A stretch of 64,000 nucleotides of DNA, from assembly GCF_937903345.1 (NCBI RefSeq), contig NZ_CALCZQ010000052.1:202062-266061 (forward strand). Reading direction: 5' to 3'. This document shows, piece after piece, positions 1 through 7,513 of this stretch (its first letter is position 1; each line of letters begins with the position of its first letter). The DNA is from an uncultured Emticicia sp. GTDB lineage: Bacteria; Bacteroidota; Bacteroidia; Cytophagales; Spirosomataceae. The position numbers were made by a program, and so were the translations under genes. Under the pieces are notes generated by a model. It was not told where the DNA came from and made no database searches. It saw only the letters and a program-made list of their open reading frames with translations.

Positions 1-724
1 AAATTACAATTCTAGCACGAAGATTAATTAATCCTAAAACTGTATCCAAAATTTCTCCACCTACATTATCAAAATAAACATCTACTCCTGCTGGGCAAGC
101 TTCTTTTAATTGTTTTCTCAAATCGCCTGCTTTATAATCAACGCAAGCATCAAATCCAAGTTCTTCAACTGCATATTTACACTTATCGGCTCCTCCTGCA
201 ATTCCAACAACTCTACATCCTTTTATTTTGGCAATCTGTCCAACTACACTTCCAACTGCACCAGCAGCTCCTGAAACTACCACAGTTTCACCTTCTTTTG
301 GTTGGCCAGTATCCAATAATCCAAAATATCCTGTCAAGCCAGACATTCCCAAAGTGCCGAGATAAGCAGGTAATGGTATAAAACTTGGGTCAACTTTTAC
401 GGCTTCTTTTCCCTCTAGAACAGAGAATTCTTGCACGCCTGTTCCAGCCGTCACAAAATCGCCTACTTTAAAATTATCATTTTTCGATTCTACCACAACG
501 CCAGCACCCAAAGCACGCATCACTTCACCAATTTTTACGGGCCTAATATATGATTTGCCCTCGTTCATCCAGCCACGCATTGCAGGGTCGATTGAAAGAT
601 ATTGGTTTTGAATAAGAATCTGATTTTCAGAAAGTTCGGGCGTTTCAGTTTCTACGATTTCCCAACATTCAGCCGTTGGAGTTCCCAGTGGTCGAGCTAT
701 GAGGTTTACTTGCGTATTTTTCAT
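1..724 (-). CDS. NADP-dependent oxidoreductase, MDR superfamily (3' end outside window)
   Basis: The reading frame starts with ATG at 722-724 and runs off the left edge after 241 codons. It translates to a medium-chain dehydrogenase/reductase of the leukotriene B4 12-hydroxydehydrogenase / curcumin reductase type. An early SIDPAMRGWM segment is typical of this group, and a VVVSGAAGAVGSVVGQIAK stretch near residues 145-165 is the AAGAVGS nucleotide-binding loop. The zinc-ligand pattern of classical alcohol dehydrogenases is not apparent. The family reduces alkenals and enones with NADPH in the cytoplasm; the actual substrate cannot be read from the sequence. Only the C-terminal third is missing, because of the window boundary. 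Confidence 0.9.
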   Translation of the reverse strand, partial: MKNTQVNLIARPLGTPTAECWEIVETETPELSENQILIQNQYLSIDPAMRGWMNEGKSYIRPVKIGEVMRALGAGVVVESKNDNFKVGDFVTAGTGVQEFSVLEGKEAVKVDPSFIPLPAYLGTLGMSGLTGYFGLLDTGQPKEGETVVVSGAAGAVGSVVGQIAKIKGCRVVGIAGGADKCKYAVEELGFDACVDYKAGDLRKQLKEACPAGVDVYFDNVGGEILDTVLGLINLRARIVI

Positions 725-1594
725 CTTGGTTTTTTAGTTGATAGTTAATGGCGAAATTAATCCAAATTTCTTTAAAAATAGTATGCATGCATAAAAATAT
801 CTTGTTTAATGAATCGGTTTTCAAGCAGAATAAGTTTATACTTTGCGGTAGTTTTTTTGTTTAAAATTTGAATATAAAAAAGCTATTTTATATTCAACTG
901 ATTCCTCATACTATTATTATGTATCAAAACTATCACTACACCTAAAGAAGTAATTTGTTTGTCTAAACAGTGGAGTGATTTTAGTCCTAAAAACCAAAGC
1001 CGAATTTGCCACTAAAGCTGAAAAAATGACAGTCATTAAACTTTCCAACCATAAGATAAGATTTTGTATGACATAGCGGCTACAGCACAAAAAGAAATTA
1101 GTAAAGTCTGAAATCAATCAAAAATCAGACGTATTGTTTTAATTTATTAATGTAAGATGCCATTGATTTACCTAGTTCTTTACCAAACCTCTCGCCTGGC
1201 TCCAAATGTCAGGGTTGGTTTAGAGGTTTCAGAGAAAAGAAAATATTTATTGGAATAAAAGCCAAAAACAAATACCGTGTATCCGGAAGGCAAATTCACT
1301 TGGTGCCATTAAAGATACCGCTGTTGAATCTTTGAATAAAGGAATGGTTGCTATTGAAAGATTTCATAAAAATACTTTGGAATAATAAGGCATTGGATTT
1401 GCCACTATTCAATGAGAGCGAAGTCAGCACTACAATTATCGTTTGGTTGGCCGATTTTCCGTAAGTAGCATCGAAAATGCAAGAAATTATCTAAAAATTA
1501 GGTTTTTATCTAACTTCCAAAACCACCGTAACTCTATGTTTGGTGCTTTATGAAGATAAATCTAATAATTAATCAAAAAACTTTCTAAAGATTT
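725..1594. other. Gene-poor stretch with decayed coding-like fragments
   Basis: No intact gene is visible. Short open fragments suggest one or more old genes broken by stops and frame changes. On the minus strand, 1125-1211 reads as a 24-codon tail containing PGERFGKELGKSMASYINKL. On the plus strand, around 1290-1385, a 31-codon fragment contains GAIKDTAVESLNKGMVAIER. Neither fragment was recognised. The best open frame on the minus strand, 917-1117, has no family resemblance and looks like chance. Confidence 0.45.
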
Positions 1595-1626
1595 TTGAAA
1601 AACAAAACACAATTTCGTATCTTTGC
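1595..1626 (+). promoter_or_regulatory. Bacteroidota-type promoter for rpmG
   Basis: TTG at 1595-1597, then exactly 20 nt, then TATCTTTGC at 1618-1626. This fits the Bacteroidota primary sigma consensus TTG-N19-21-TAnnTTTG. It leaves a leader of roughly 130 nt before the rpmG ATG. Confidence 0.8.
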
Positions 1627-1658
1627 AACCCCAAATGCAAGACTTTCGAGCATATAGT

Positions 1659-1712
1659 CCAAAAGTAAATGCATTTTTAAAAGATTTTTAATTCAAAAAA
1701 TACCACTTTTGG
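1659..1712 (+). promoter_or_regulatory. Inverted repeat in the rpmG leader
   Basis: CCAAAAGT at 1659-1666 is complementary to ACTTTTGG at 1705-1712, with a 38-nt AT-rich loop. It lies inside the 5' untranslated leader between the promoter and L33. It could be an autoregulatory leader structure, but an 8-bp stem in AT-rich DNA can arise by chance. Confidence 0.3.
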
Positions 1713-1763
1713 CTTGGTTTGATTGCTTATCAATAAAAGTCAATACATTAAATAGATAAAACA

Positions 1764-1946
1764 ATGGCTAAGAAAGGCAATCGTGTACAAGTGATTTTAG
1801 AATGTACTGTACAAAAAACAAGCGGTGTGGCAGGTATGTCTCGTTATGTAACGACAAAAAACCGTAAGAATACAACAGGACGTTTGGAGTTGAAGAAATA
1901 TAATCCATTTTTGAAAACTCACACACTCCACAAAGAAATTAAATAA
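1764..1946 (+). CDS. rpmG: 50S ribosomal protein L33
   Basis: A 60-residue protein beginning MAKKGNRVQVILECT and ending with a basic tail, the full length and pattern of bacterial L33. It contains the VTTKNRKNTTGRLELKKYNP core that is diagnostic for the family. It is a small component of the large ribosomal subunit near the E site. The usual zinc-binding CxxC pairs are absent (a single Cys at residue 14), so this is the zinc-free form. A strong promoter lies upstream at 1595-1626, and the DUF4295 gene follows after 64 nt in the same transcript. In many Bacteroidota rpmB (L28) precedes this gene; it is not seen here. Confidence 0.97.
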   Translation: MAKKGNRVQVILECTVQKTSGVAGMSRYVTTKNRKNTTGRLELKKYNPFLKTHTLHKEIK

Positions 1947-2010
1947 TTTTGAAGAAATGAAAATGAAATTTTTCTCATTCGTCTTTTCTCATATCTAAAA
2001 TCTAAAAAAA

Positions 2011-2166
2011 ATGGCAAAGAAAGTAGTCGCAACACTCCGTGATAAAACCGCAGGTAAAAACTTTGCGAAAGTAATCAAAGCTGTAAAATCACCAAAAACT
2101 GGTGCTTACACTTTTAAGGAAGAAATGGTTCCTATGGAAGAATTACAAGCTGCGTTGAAGGTATAA
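2011..2166 (+). CDS. DUF4295 family small protein
   Basis: A 51-codon gene starting ATG at 2011 and stopping at 2164-2166. The product begins MAKKVVATLRDKTAGKNFAK and ends EEMVPMEELQAALKV. It is small, basic and lysine-rich, the typical DUF4295 form found directly after rpmG in Bacteroidota. Its role is not established; the conserved position between ribosomal protein genes suggests a ribosome-linked function, which is inference. A strong intrinsic terminator begins 20 nt after the stop, so rpmG and this gene form a two-gene unit. ftsY, which often follows in related genomes, is absent. Confidence 0.9.
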   Translation: MAKKVVATLRDKTAGKNFAKVIKAVKSPKTGAYTFKEEMVPMEELQAALKV

Positions 2167-2185
2167 ATTACAACGCACAAAAAAA

Positions 2186-2223
2186 AGAAAAAGCCTTCAT
2201 GAGAAATCAGGAAGGCTTTTTCT
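2186..2223 (+). terminator. Intrinsic terminator after rpmG-DUF4295
   Basis: Perfect 13-bp stem, AGAAAAAGCCTTC at 2186-2198 against GAAGGCTTTTTCT at 2211-2223, with a 12-nt loop. The T-run falls inside and just after the 3' arm. Confidence 0.9.
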
Positions 2224-2306
2224 TTTAAATTTCCCAAAAAATGGATGACTGAAAATTGTATTTTTCTAAATTTTCAATGGGCGGCATTTTTTATTTTAAT
2301 TATTTT

Positions 2307-3800
2307 CTATAACTGCTTACGCAAACGAGCTACTGGAATATTTAGCTGCTCACGGTATTTGGCAACAGTTCGACGAGCAATATTATAGCCACGCTTATTG
2401 AGTAGTTTTTCGAGTTTATCATCAGAAAGTGGCGAGTTTTTTGGCTCGTTTTCGATGAGTTCTTTCAAGATATTTTTTACTTCACGGCTCGAAGCATCTT
2501 CACCAGAGTCGGTTGCGATTCCTTCTGAAAAGAAATATTTTAGTGGATAAATACCAAAATCAGCTTGAACAGATTTACTATTGGCCACCCGTGACACCGT
2601 AGAAATATCCATATCAATACGATTGGCAATATCCTTTAAAATCATTGGTCTTAACTTCGATTCATCACCATCAAGGAAAAATTCGTGCTGAAACTCAACG
2701 ATTGATTTCATAGTTTTCAGCAATGTCTGTTGGCGTTGTTTGATGGCATCAATAAACCATTTGGCAGCATCCAGTTTTTGCTTTACAAACGTGACGGTTT
2801 CTTTAATGCTTTTGTGTTGTGCAGAACCGTTTTTATCAGTTTTGTCGTAAGTATCAAGCATTTCGGCAAATGAACGGCTCACTCGAAGCTCCGGTGCGTT
2901 TTTAGAATTCAGAATAACATCTAATTTTCCATTATTATTTGTCACAATAAAATCGGCCATTAAGTATGCTGCTGCACTATCGCCAGTACCTATACTACCA
3001 GGTTTTGGATTTAGTCGAGTAATCACTTTGATAGCACTTTTCAAAGCTTCATCATCAATATCCAATCGGCGTTGTATTTTTTCGTAGTGTTTTTTAGTAA
3101 ATTCATCAAAGTAAGTATCGATTATTTTTACGGCAGTTTCTACCGCTGTATCTTCGTGGTTTTTGCGATCGAGTTGTAAAAAAAGGCACTCTCTCAAATC
3201 TCTCGCACCAATTCCCGCAGGCTCAAAAGTTTGTACTCTTTTCAAAAGACCAGATACTTCTTCTTCATTGGTATAAATATTTTGAGTAAAAGCTAAATCA
3301 TTGCAGATTGAACGAAGTGGGCGGCGAATATAACCATCCTCCTCGATGCTTCCGATGAGCTGCATACCGATTGATTCTTGACGAGCATCAAGGCGTAAAA
3401 ATCCTAATTGCTGTACCAACGATTCAGCCAAGGTATTAGTTGCAATTACGGGCATTGAATCACGGCTATCATCTCCCCAACCATCTCCTTGCATTTTATA
3501 GCCAGCATAATCATCTTGGTTTAAGTATTGTTTTACATCAAGCCCTTCATAACTTTCATACTCTGTGTATTCACTATAATCATCGTGGTCGCTGCTGCTG
3601 TCGCCATCATAATCATCATCATACTCATCTTTTACACGCTCGTTCATGTCTATGCCTTCCTCTAGAGCTGGATTGATTTCAAGCTCCTCCTCTATTCTTT
3701 GATCAAGTTCGGCAGATGGAATTTGCAACAGTTTTATAAACTGTATTTGCTGGGGAGACAGCCGTTGTTGTAAGGACTGGTTAAGACTTAATTTTTGCAT
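2307..3800 (-). CDS. rpoN: RNA polymerase sigma-54 factor
   Basis: Sigma-54 recruits core polymerase to -24/-12 promoters and needs AAA+ activators to open them. Region I is the Gln/Leu-rich start (MQKLSLNQSLQQRLSPQQ). Region II is strikingly acidic, with runs of D and E around residues 50-100. The core-binding domain follows, then a helix-turn-helix (DISTVSRVANSK). The exact RpoN box ARRTVAKYRE lies about 22 residues before the end. I chose ATG 3798-3800, which gives 497 residues and the canonical MQKL start; an upstream ATG at 3879-3881 would add 27 atypical residues. No activator gene lies next to it. Confidence 0.96.
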   Translation of the reverse strand: MQKLSLNQSLQQRLSPQQIQFIKLLQIPSAELDQRIEEELEINPALEEGIDMNERVKDEYDDDYDGDSSSDHDDYSEYTEYESYEGLDVKQYLNQDDYAGYKMQGDGWGDDSRDSMPVIATNTLAESLVQQLGFLRLDARQESIGMQLIGSIEEDGYIRRPLRSICNDLAFTQNIYTNEEEVSGLLKRVQTFEPAGIGARDLRECLFLQLDRKNHEDTAVETAVKIIDTYFDEFTKKHYEKIQRRLDIDDEALKSAIKVITRLNPKPGSIGTGDSAAAYLMADFIVTNNNGKLDVILNSKNAPELRVSRSFAEMLDTYDKTDKNGSAQHKSIKETVTFVKQKLDAAKWFIDAIKQRQQTLLKTMKSIVEFQHEFFLDGDESKLRPMILKDIANRIDMDISTVSRVANSKSVQADFGIYPLKYFFSEGIATDSGEDASSREVKNILKELIENEPKNSPLSDDKLEKLLNKRGYNIARRTVAKYREQLNIPVARLRKQL

Positions 3801-4123
3801 TGCATAAGTAGAGTTTTTCCATTTATTCAAGAGACTTATGTAGGCCTCTCCACATTTTTCGTGCCAACTGATTTTTTTCAATAAATAAAGGAAAATATTT
3901 TTTCACAAACTGCCAAACTTTATTGTAAAAAAAATGAATTTATATAAATATAAATGTATAAAGTTTTGATTATTAGCAATTTGTGAAAAATGCCTATGCT
4001 GAAAATAACTATTAATTTTGAATGCGATATTTTTAAAATAGTAAGGAGTTTTGAAAAATTATATTTCTGTTTAAACTTTTTTTGCAAGAAAAAAATATTT
4101 GTAAATATAAGAAATTCATAAAA
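3801..4123. other. AT-rich intergenic region upstream of rpoN
   Basis: Very AT-rich DNA containing a 72-codon minus-strand frame (3920-4138) rich in Phe, Ile and Tyr with no family resemblance, judged non-coding. No clear TTG/TAnnTTTG promoter for rpoN was found. Confidence 0.5.
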
Positions 4124-4158
4124 AAAGACGTGTTTCATATTAAAAGATACACGTCTTT
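4124..4158 (-). terminator. Intrinsic terminator after the metallophosphoesterase gene
   Basis: Perfect 10-bp stem, AAAGACGTGT (4124-4133) with ACACGTCTTT (4149-4158), and a 15-nt loop. On the minus strand it is followed by a T-run (A-run 4118-4126 on the plus strand). It lies 22 nt beyond the stop at 4181. Confidence 0.85.
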
Positions 4159-4180
4159 AAATTATTAATATTTTACTATA

Positions 4181-5458
4181 TTAACCTACCTTTAATTCAA
4201 ATATGGCAATTTCAGGTAAAATACCCAAACGACCAGGATAACCAATATAGCCAAATCCACGGTTTACGTAGAGTTTTTGATCATTTTCTTGGTATAATCC
4301 CGCCCATTCTTTATAACGTAATTGAACAGGTGACCATTTGAAATTGCCCAGTTCAACTCCGTATTGCATTCCGTGCGTATGTCCTGCAAATGCCACATCA
4401 ATATCTTTGTGTTTATCTAAAACTTGATTTCTCCAATGGCTTGGGTCGTGTGAAAGCAATAGTTTTACAGGTAAATCGTGGGCATTTTGTTGAGCTTTTT
4501 CTAAATTTCCATATTTGGCAAAATTCCCAGCTCCCCAATTCTGAATTCCTAAGATTCCAATACTTTCACCATCAACTTTTACGGCACGGTGATCGTCCAT
4601 CAACAAATCCCAGCCCATAGTTTTGTGGGCATTCATTAGGTCTTTTAGGTTTTGTATTTTCTTTTCGGGAGATTCCCATTGGGTATAATCACCATAATCG
4701 TGGTTGCCAAGAGTTGAGAAAGTGCCAAGCGGAGCTTTTATTTTCGAAAAAATATCTATGTAGTCTTTCACCTCAGGAGCAATATTATTTACTAAATCAC
4801 CCGTAAAGAAAAACATATCTGGTTTTTCTTTCATAAGCATCTCAACACCTCCTTTTACAGCAGTTTTATTAAAAAAGCTTCCCGAATGGATATCCGAAAG
4901 TTGAGCGATTTTCATTCCATCAAATTGTTTAGGTAGGTTTTTTATACGAAGTGTTACATTTCGTACTCTATAATCATGAGCTCCAGATAAAATTCCCCAA
5001 GCCATTCCGCCCGCATGCAAACCTCCAATAGTTAGAGCTGTTTTTGCTAAAAACTCCGAACGACTAATTTTTTCAGCAGCAGGTTGGAGTCCATCATTAG
5101 CCATTTGAGCCACAGCCGAATTACCTTGAAAATAATTGACTACCCATTTGCCAAAGCGAATCAAGTCATCAATAATCAGCACTAAAACAGAAAAGATTTT
5201 TGAAATATAAATGATAAAAATACCCGCCATCAAGAAAGTTCGAAAACTTGCTTTTACAGGTGCCGACATGGGCATATACGTAAAAATAGCAACAATCGAA
5301 AGTATCGAGAAAACGGTGAATCCCCAAAAGCCAAAAGCAATAATACGCTGAGTAGAAATGCTAGTAGAGCGAATAAGTAACTTTATGGCTTGCCAAACAT
5401 AAAAATCAATTAATACAAAAAAGATTGCCATAAGGGCAAATCCAACCATTCGATTCAT
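4181..5458 (-). CDS. Membrane-anchored metallophosphoesterase, YkuE-like
   Basis: A calcineurin-like phosphoesterase with about four N-terminal membrane segments in the first 150 residues. The binuclear metal site is complete: SDIHSGS (D189/H191), TGDLVNN near 219, LGNHDYG near 251, LLSHDPSH near 310 and AGHTHG near 359. Related YkuE-type proteins are membrane phosphodiesterases or lipid phosphatases; the substrate here is unknown. The start at 5456-5458 (MNRMVGFALM) gives 425 residues beginning at the first membrane helix; an upstream ATG at 5525-5527 would add 23 residues. The gene is divergent from the TetR gene and ends in its own terminator. Confidence 0.88.
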   Translation of the reverse strand: MNRMVGFALMAIFFVLIDFYVWQAIKLLIRSTSISTQRIIAFGFWGFTVFSILSIVAIFTYMPMSAPVKASFRTFLMAGIFIIYISKIFSVLVLIIDDLIRFGKWVVNYFQGNSAVAQMANDGLQPAAEKISRSEFLAKTALTIGGLHAGGMAWGILSGAHDYRVRNVTLRIKNLPKQFDGMKIAQLSDIHSGSFFNKTAVKGGVEMLMKEKPDMFFFTGDLVNNIAPEVKDYIDIFSKIKAPLGTFSTLGNHDYGDYTQWESPEKKIQNLKDLMNAHKTMGWDLLMDDHRAVKVDGESIGILGIQNWGAGNFAKYGNLEKAQQNAHDLPVKLLLSHDPSHWRNQVLDKHKDIDVAFAGHTHGMQYGVELGNFKWSPVQLRYKEWAGLYQENDQKLYVNRGFGYIGYPGRLGILPEIAIFELKVG

Positions 5459-5609
5459 ATAAATAATGTGAGTGTTTAGAGAATATTGACTAAAAATACA
5501 ACGGTTTTGACCGAAATATGGTTTCACATCGTGGGAAGGATTCCTTCGAACCAGCCATAAATTTTTATAAATGGTTAATAATGCTGATGCAGAGATTATT
5601 TATTTTTAT

Positions 5610-5648
5610 ACCAAACGTTTGGTTAATAAAAAATCGATTTTATATTTG
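5610..5648 (+). promoter_or_regulatory. TetR-type operator overlapping the promoter of the regulator gene
   Basis: A perfect 14-bp palindrome ACCAAACGTTTGGT occupies 5610-5623. The TTG at 5619-5621 inside it is spaced 19 nt from TATATTTG at 5641-5648, a full Bacteroidota promoter reading toward the TetR gene (ATG 5698). A protein bound to the palindrome would cover the -33 element, so autorepression is likely. The palindrome also lies between two divergent genes. Confidence 0.75.
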
Positions 5649-5697
5649 TGTCTAAATAAAAGTTTTCCATAGACAGTTTTGTGTAGAACAACAAAAA

Positions 5698-6255
5698 ATG
5701 CCAGTTCAGAAAATTACCAAAGACGAAATATTACTAAAATCATCGGATGTTTTTAGGGTAAAGGGCTACCACAATACTTCGATGCAAGACCTTGCCGAAG
5801 CTAGTGGTTTGTTTAAAGGAAGTCTTTATTATCATTTTCCGAGTAAAGAAATGTTAATGAAAGATTTGCTTGTTTCGATTCATACTTACTTAATCAATAA
5901 GGTTTTTCCGATTGCAGAAGATTCAAGCCTTACACCCGAAGCACGAATGGAGAAACTCCTAAAAAAAATGGGAAAACTGCTCTTAGAGAAAGAGGGAGGC
6001 TGTTTGATTGGTAACACAACCCTCGAAACGGTAGGAGTCGTACCCGAATTCCAATCGGTTCTGAGAGAAATCATGGGCGATTGGACAAAAGCATTACAGA
6101 AAATTTACGCAACTCGCAAAAGTCCCGAACAATCTTTTAGACTGGCCCAACAAACTATCATGGAGTTTGAGGGTGCGGTAATGTTCTCAAAATTATACGC
6201 CGACCGACAGTTTCTATATGATGCCTTCGCTCGAACAATGATGAAGGTGAATTGA
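5698..6255 (+). CDS. TetR/AcrR family transcriptional regulator
   Basis: 185 residues. The N-terminal helix-turn-helix is classic TetR: ILLKSSDVFRVKGYHNTSMQ, then DLAEASGLFKGSLYYHFPSK at about residues 28-50. The rest is an all-helical ligand-binding and dimerisation domain with a conserved GGCLIGNTTLE segment near residue 100, as in the TetR_C_33/YxaF-like group that senses small hydrophobic compounds. A 14-bp palindrome in its promoter is the likely operator. The alpha/beta hydrolase gene begins 40 nt downstream and is probably co-transcribed, so it is the likely target gene. Confidence 0.92.
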   Translation: MPVQKITKDEILLKSSDVFRVKGYHNTSMQDLAEASGLFKGSLYYHFPSKEMLMKDLLVSIHTYLINKVFPIAEDSSLTPEARMEKLLKKMGKLLLEKEGGCLIGNTTLETVGVVPEFQSVLREIMGDWTKALQKIYATRKSPEQSFRLAQQTIMEFEGAVMFSKLYADRQFLYDAFARTMMKVN

Positions 6256-6295
6256 TAATTGATAAAAAAAACAAACTTTTGGTACAATAAAGATA

Positions 6296-7156
6296 ATGCA
6301 AAAATTAATAGTAAAGTGTCAAGATGGGGTAGAATTGGCAGCAGTTTTGTTTGAATCCGAAAAACCTAAGGCAGCAGTACAATTTTGTACAGGTACTGGT
6401 GCCAAAAAGGAATTCTATTTTCCCTTTATAAAGTATTTAGTGGAGCATGATTATGCCGTCTGTACATTTGATTATCGAGGTACTTGCGAGTCGGCACCTG
6501 CTTCCTTGAAAAATTGTAGCTATAATTATATCGAATATGGTACGCAGGATATGCCAGCAGTATTGGAATTTTTGGATAAAAAATACCCAGATTTACCAAA
6601 ATTATTGGTTGGCCATAGTGTAGGAGGGATGAATTTTGGCTTAATGCCAAATTATCAGAAACTCAGTGGAGTTGTGGCGGTTGGTTCGGGTTCGGGGTAT
6701 TGGCAAAATATGCCTGTAAATTATCGCTTGCAAACTTTATTTTTCTTTCATGTTTTTCGTCCGATTAGTGTCTTGCTGACTGGTTATGTGGCCGCAAAAC
6801 GTTTCGGAATCATGGAAGATTTGCCCAGAAAAGTAGTAAAAGACTGGGCAGATTGGTGCAGTGTACCGAATTATTTTTGGGATGAACGCTTTTTTGGAAA
6901 AACTGTACCATTTGGACATTATCATGAACTGAGTTTTCCGATTGCTCATTTTTGGGCATCAGATGACCCCATCGCTAACGAAAAAAATGTTCCGCTTTTA
7001 CTTCAAAATTTTAAAACTACGAAAGGTTTGACTTCCGAAAAGCTCATTCCTGCTGAATTTGGAGCAAAGAAAATTGAGCATTTTGGCTTTTTTAAAAGGC
7101 AATTCCAAGGCACGATTTGGACAAAAATTTTAAATAAATTAGAAGAAATGCAATAG
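6296..7156 (+). CDS. Alpha/beta hydrolase
   Basis: 286 residues with a cytoplasmic alpha/beta hydrolase fold. The nucleophile elbow GHSVGG places Ser at residue 108, after a FDYRGTCES turn near residues 59-67 that matches the DxRG motif of the family. An Asp in the SDDPIA segment near residue 222 and a His in KKIEHFGFF near residue 262 are the plausible acid and base of the triad. It resembles the uncharacterised COG4757 predicted hydrolases. The tight downstream position to the TetR regulator suggests a hydrolase induced by the compound the regulator senses. Substrate unknown. Confidence 0.85.
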   Translation: MQKLIVKCQDGVELAAVLFESEKPKAAVQFCTGTGAKKEFYFPFIKYLVEHDYAVCTFDYRGTCESAPASLKNCSYNYIEYGTQDMPAVLEFLDKKYPDLPKLLVGHSVGGMNFGLMPNYQKLSGVVAVGSGSGYWQNMPVNYRLQTLFFFHVFRPISVLLTGYVAAKRFGIMEDLPRKVVKDWADWCSVPNYFWDERFFGKTVPFGHYHELSFPIAHFWASDDPIANEKNVPLLLQNFKTTKGLTSEKLIPAEFGAKKIEHFGFFKRQFQGTIWTKILNKLEEMQ

Positions 7157-7217
7157 CACAATTTTCAAAATTGTGTTGAATACAATTTTATAGTGCGTTA
7201 ACAGTTAATTTGGTCAG

Positions 7218-7240
7218 AGAGCGTACATTTTGTATGCTCT
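7218..7240 (+). terminator. Probable terminator after the hydrolase gene
   Basis: 10-bp stem AGAGCGTACA (7218-7227) with TGTATGCTCT (7231-7240), one G-T pair and a 3-nt loop, followed shortly by T6 at 7246-7251. A second hairpin, GAACGAAG/CTTCGTTC (7257-7264 and 7271-7278), follows and precedes another T-run. The rest of 7157-7513 holds no convincing gene. Confidence 0.65.
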
Positions 7241-7513
7241 CATGATTTTTTCCGTGGAACGAAGCTCCGACTTCGTTCATGATTTTTTTATGATTCATCA
7301 TATTTTGTATCATAAAAAAGACTTTTTGCGTAAATTTTAACTTAAACCGTGAAGGCTTTTCGGGCAACATTCGCTTGCAATGAAGCATTCTTCTTGGAGA
7401 AAATTATGAAAATATATCTTTTAGGAAATGAAAAATAAGCATAGATACATTTTTTAATTATATTGCGTTTGGTTTTTCAGAGACTTTACTCATTCATTAT
7501 CAATAAATATTTT

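Noticed and set aside
917..1117. 66-codon minus-strand open frame
   Set aside because: No family resemblance, AT-rich composition and fragments of other decayed coding sequence on both strands; looks like chance.
3440..3676. His/Leu-rich plus-strand frame opposite rpoN
   Set aside because: It is the antisense image of the acidic region II of sigma-54 (GAT/GAA codons read as His-rich).
3920..4138. 72-codon minus-strand open frame
   Set aside because: Extremely AT-rich, Phe/Ile/Tyr-dominated, overlaps a terminator and has no plausible start context.
7188..7388. 66-codon minus-strand open frame
   Set aside because: Covers two hairpins and shows no protein-like pattern.
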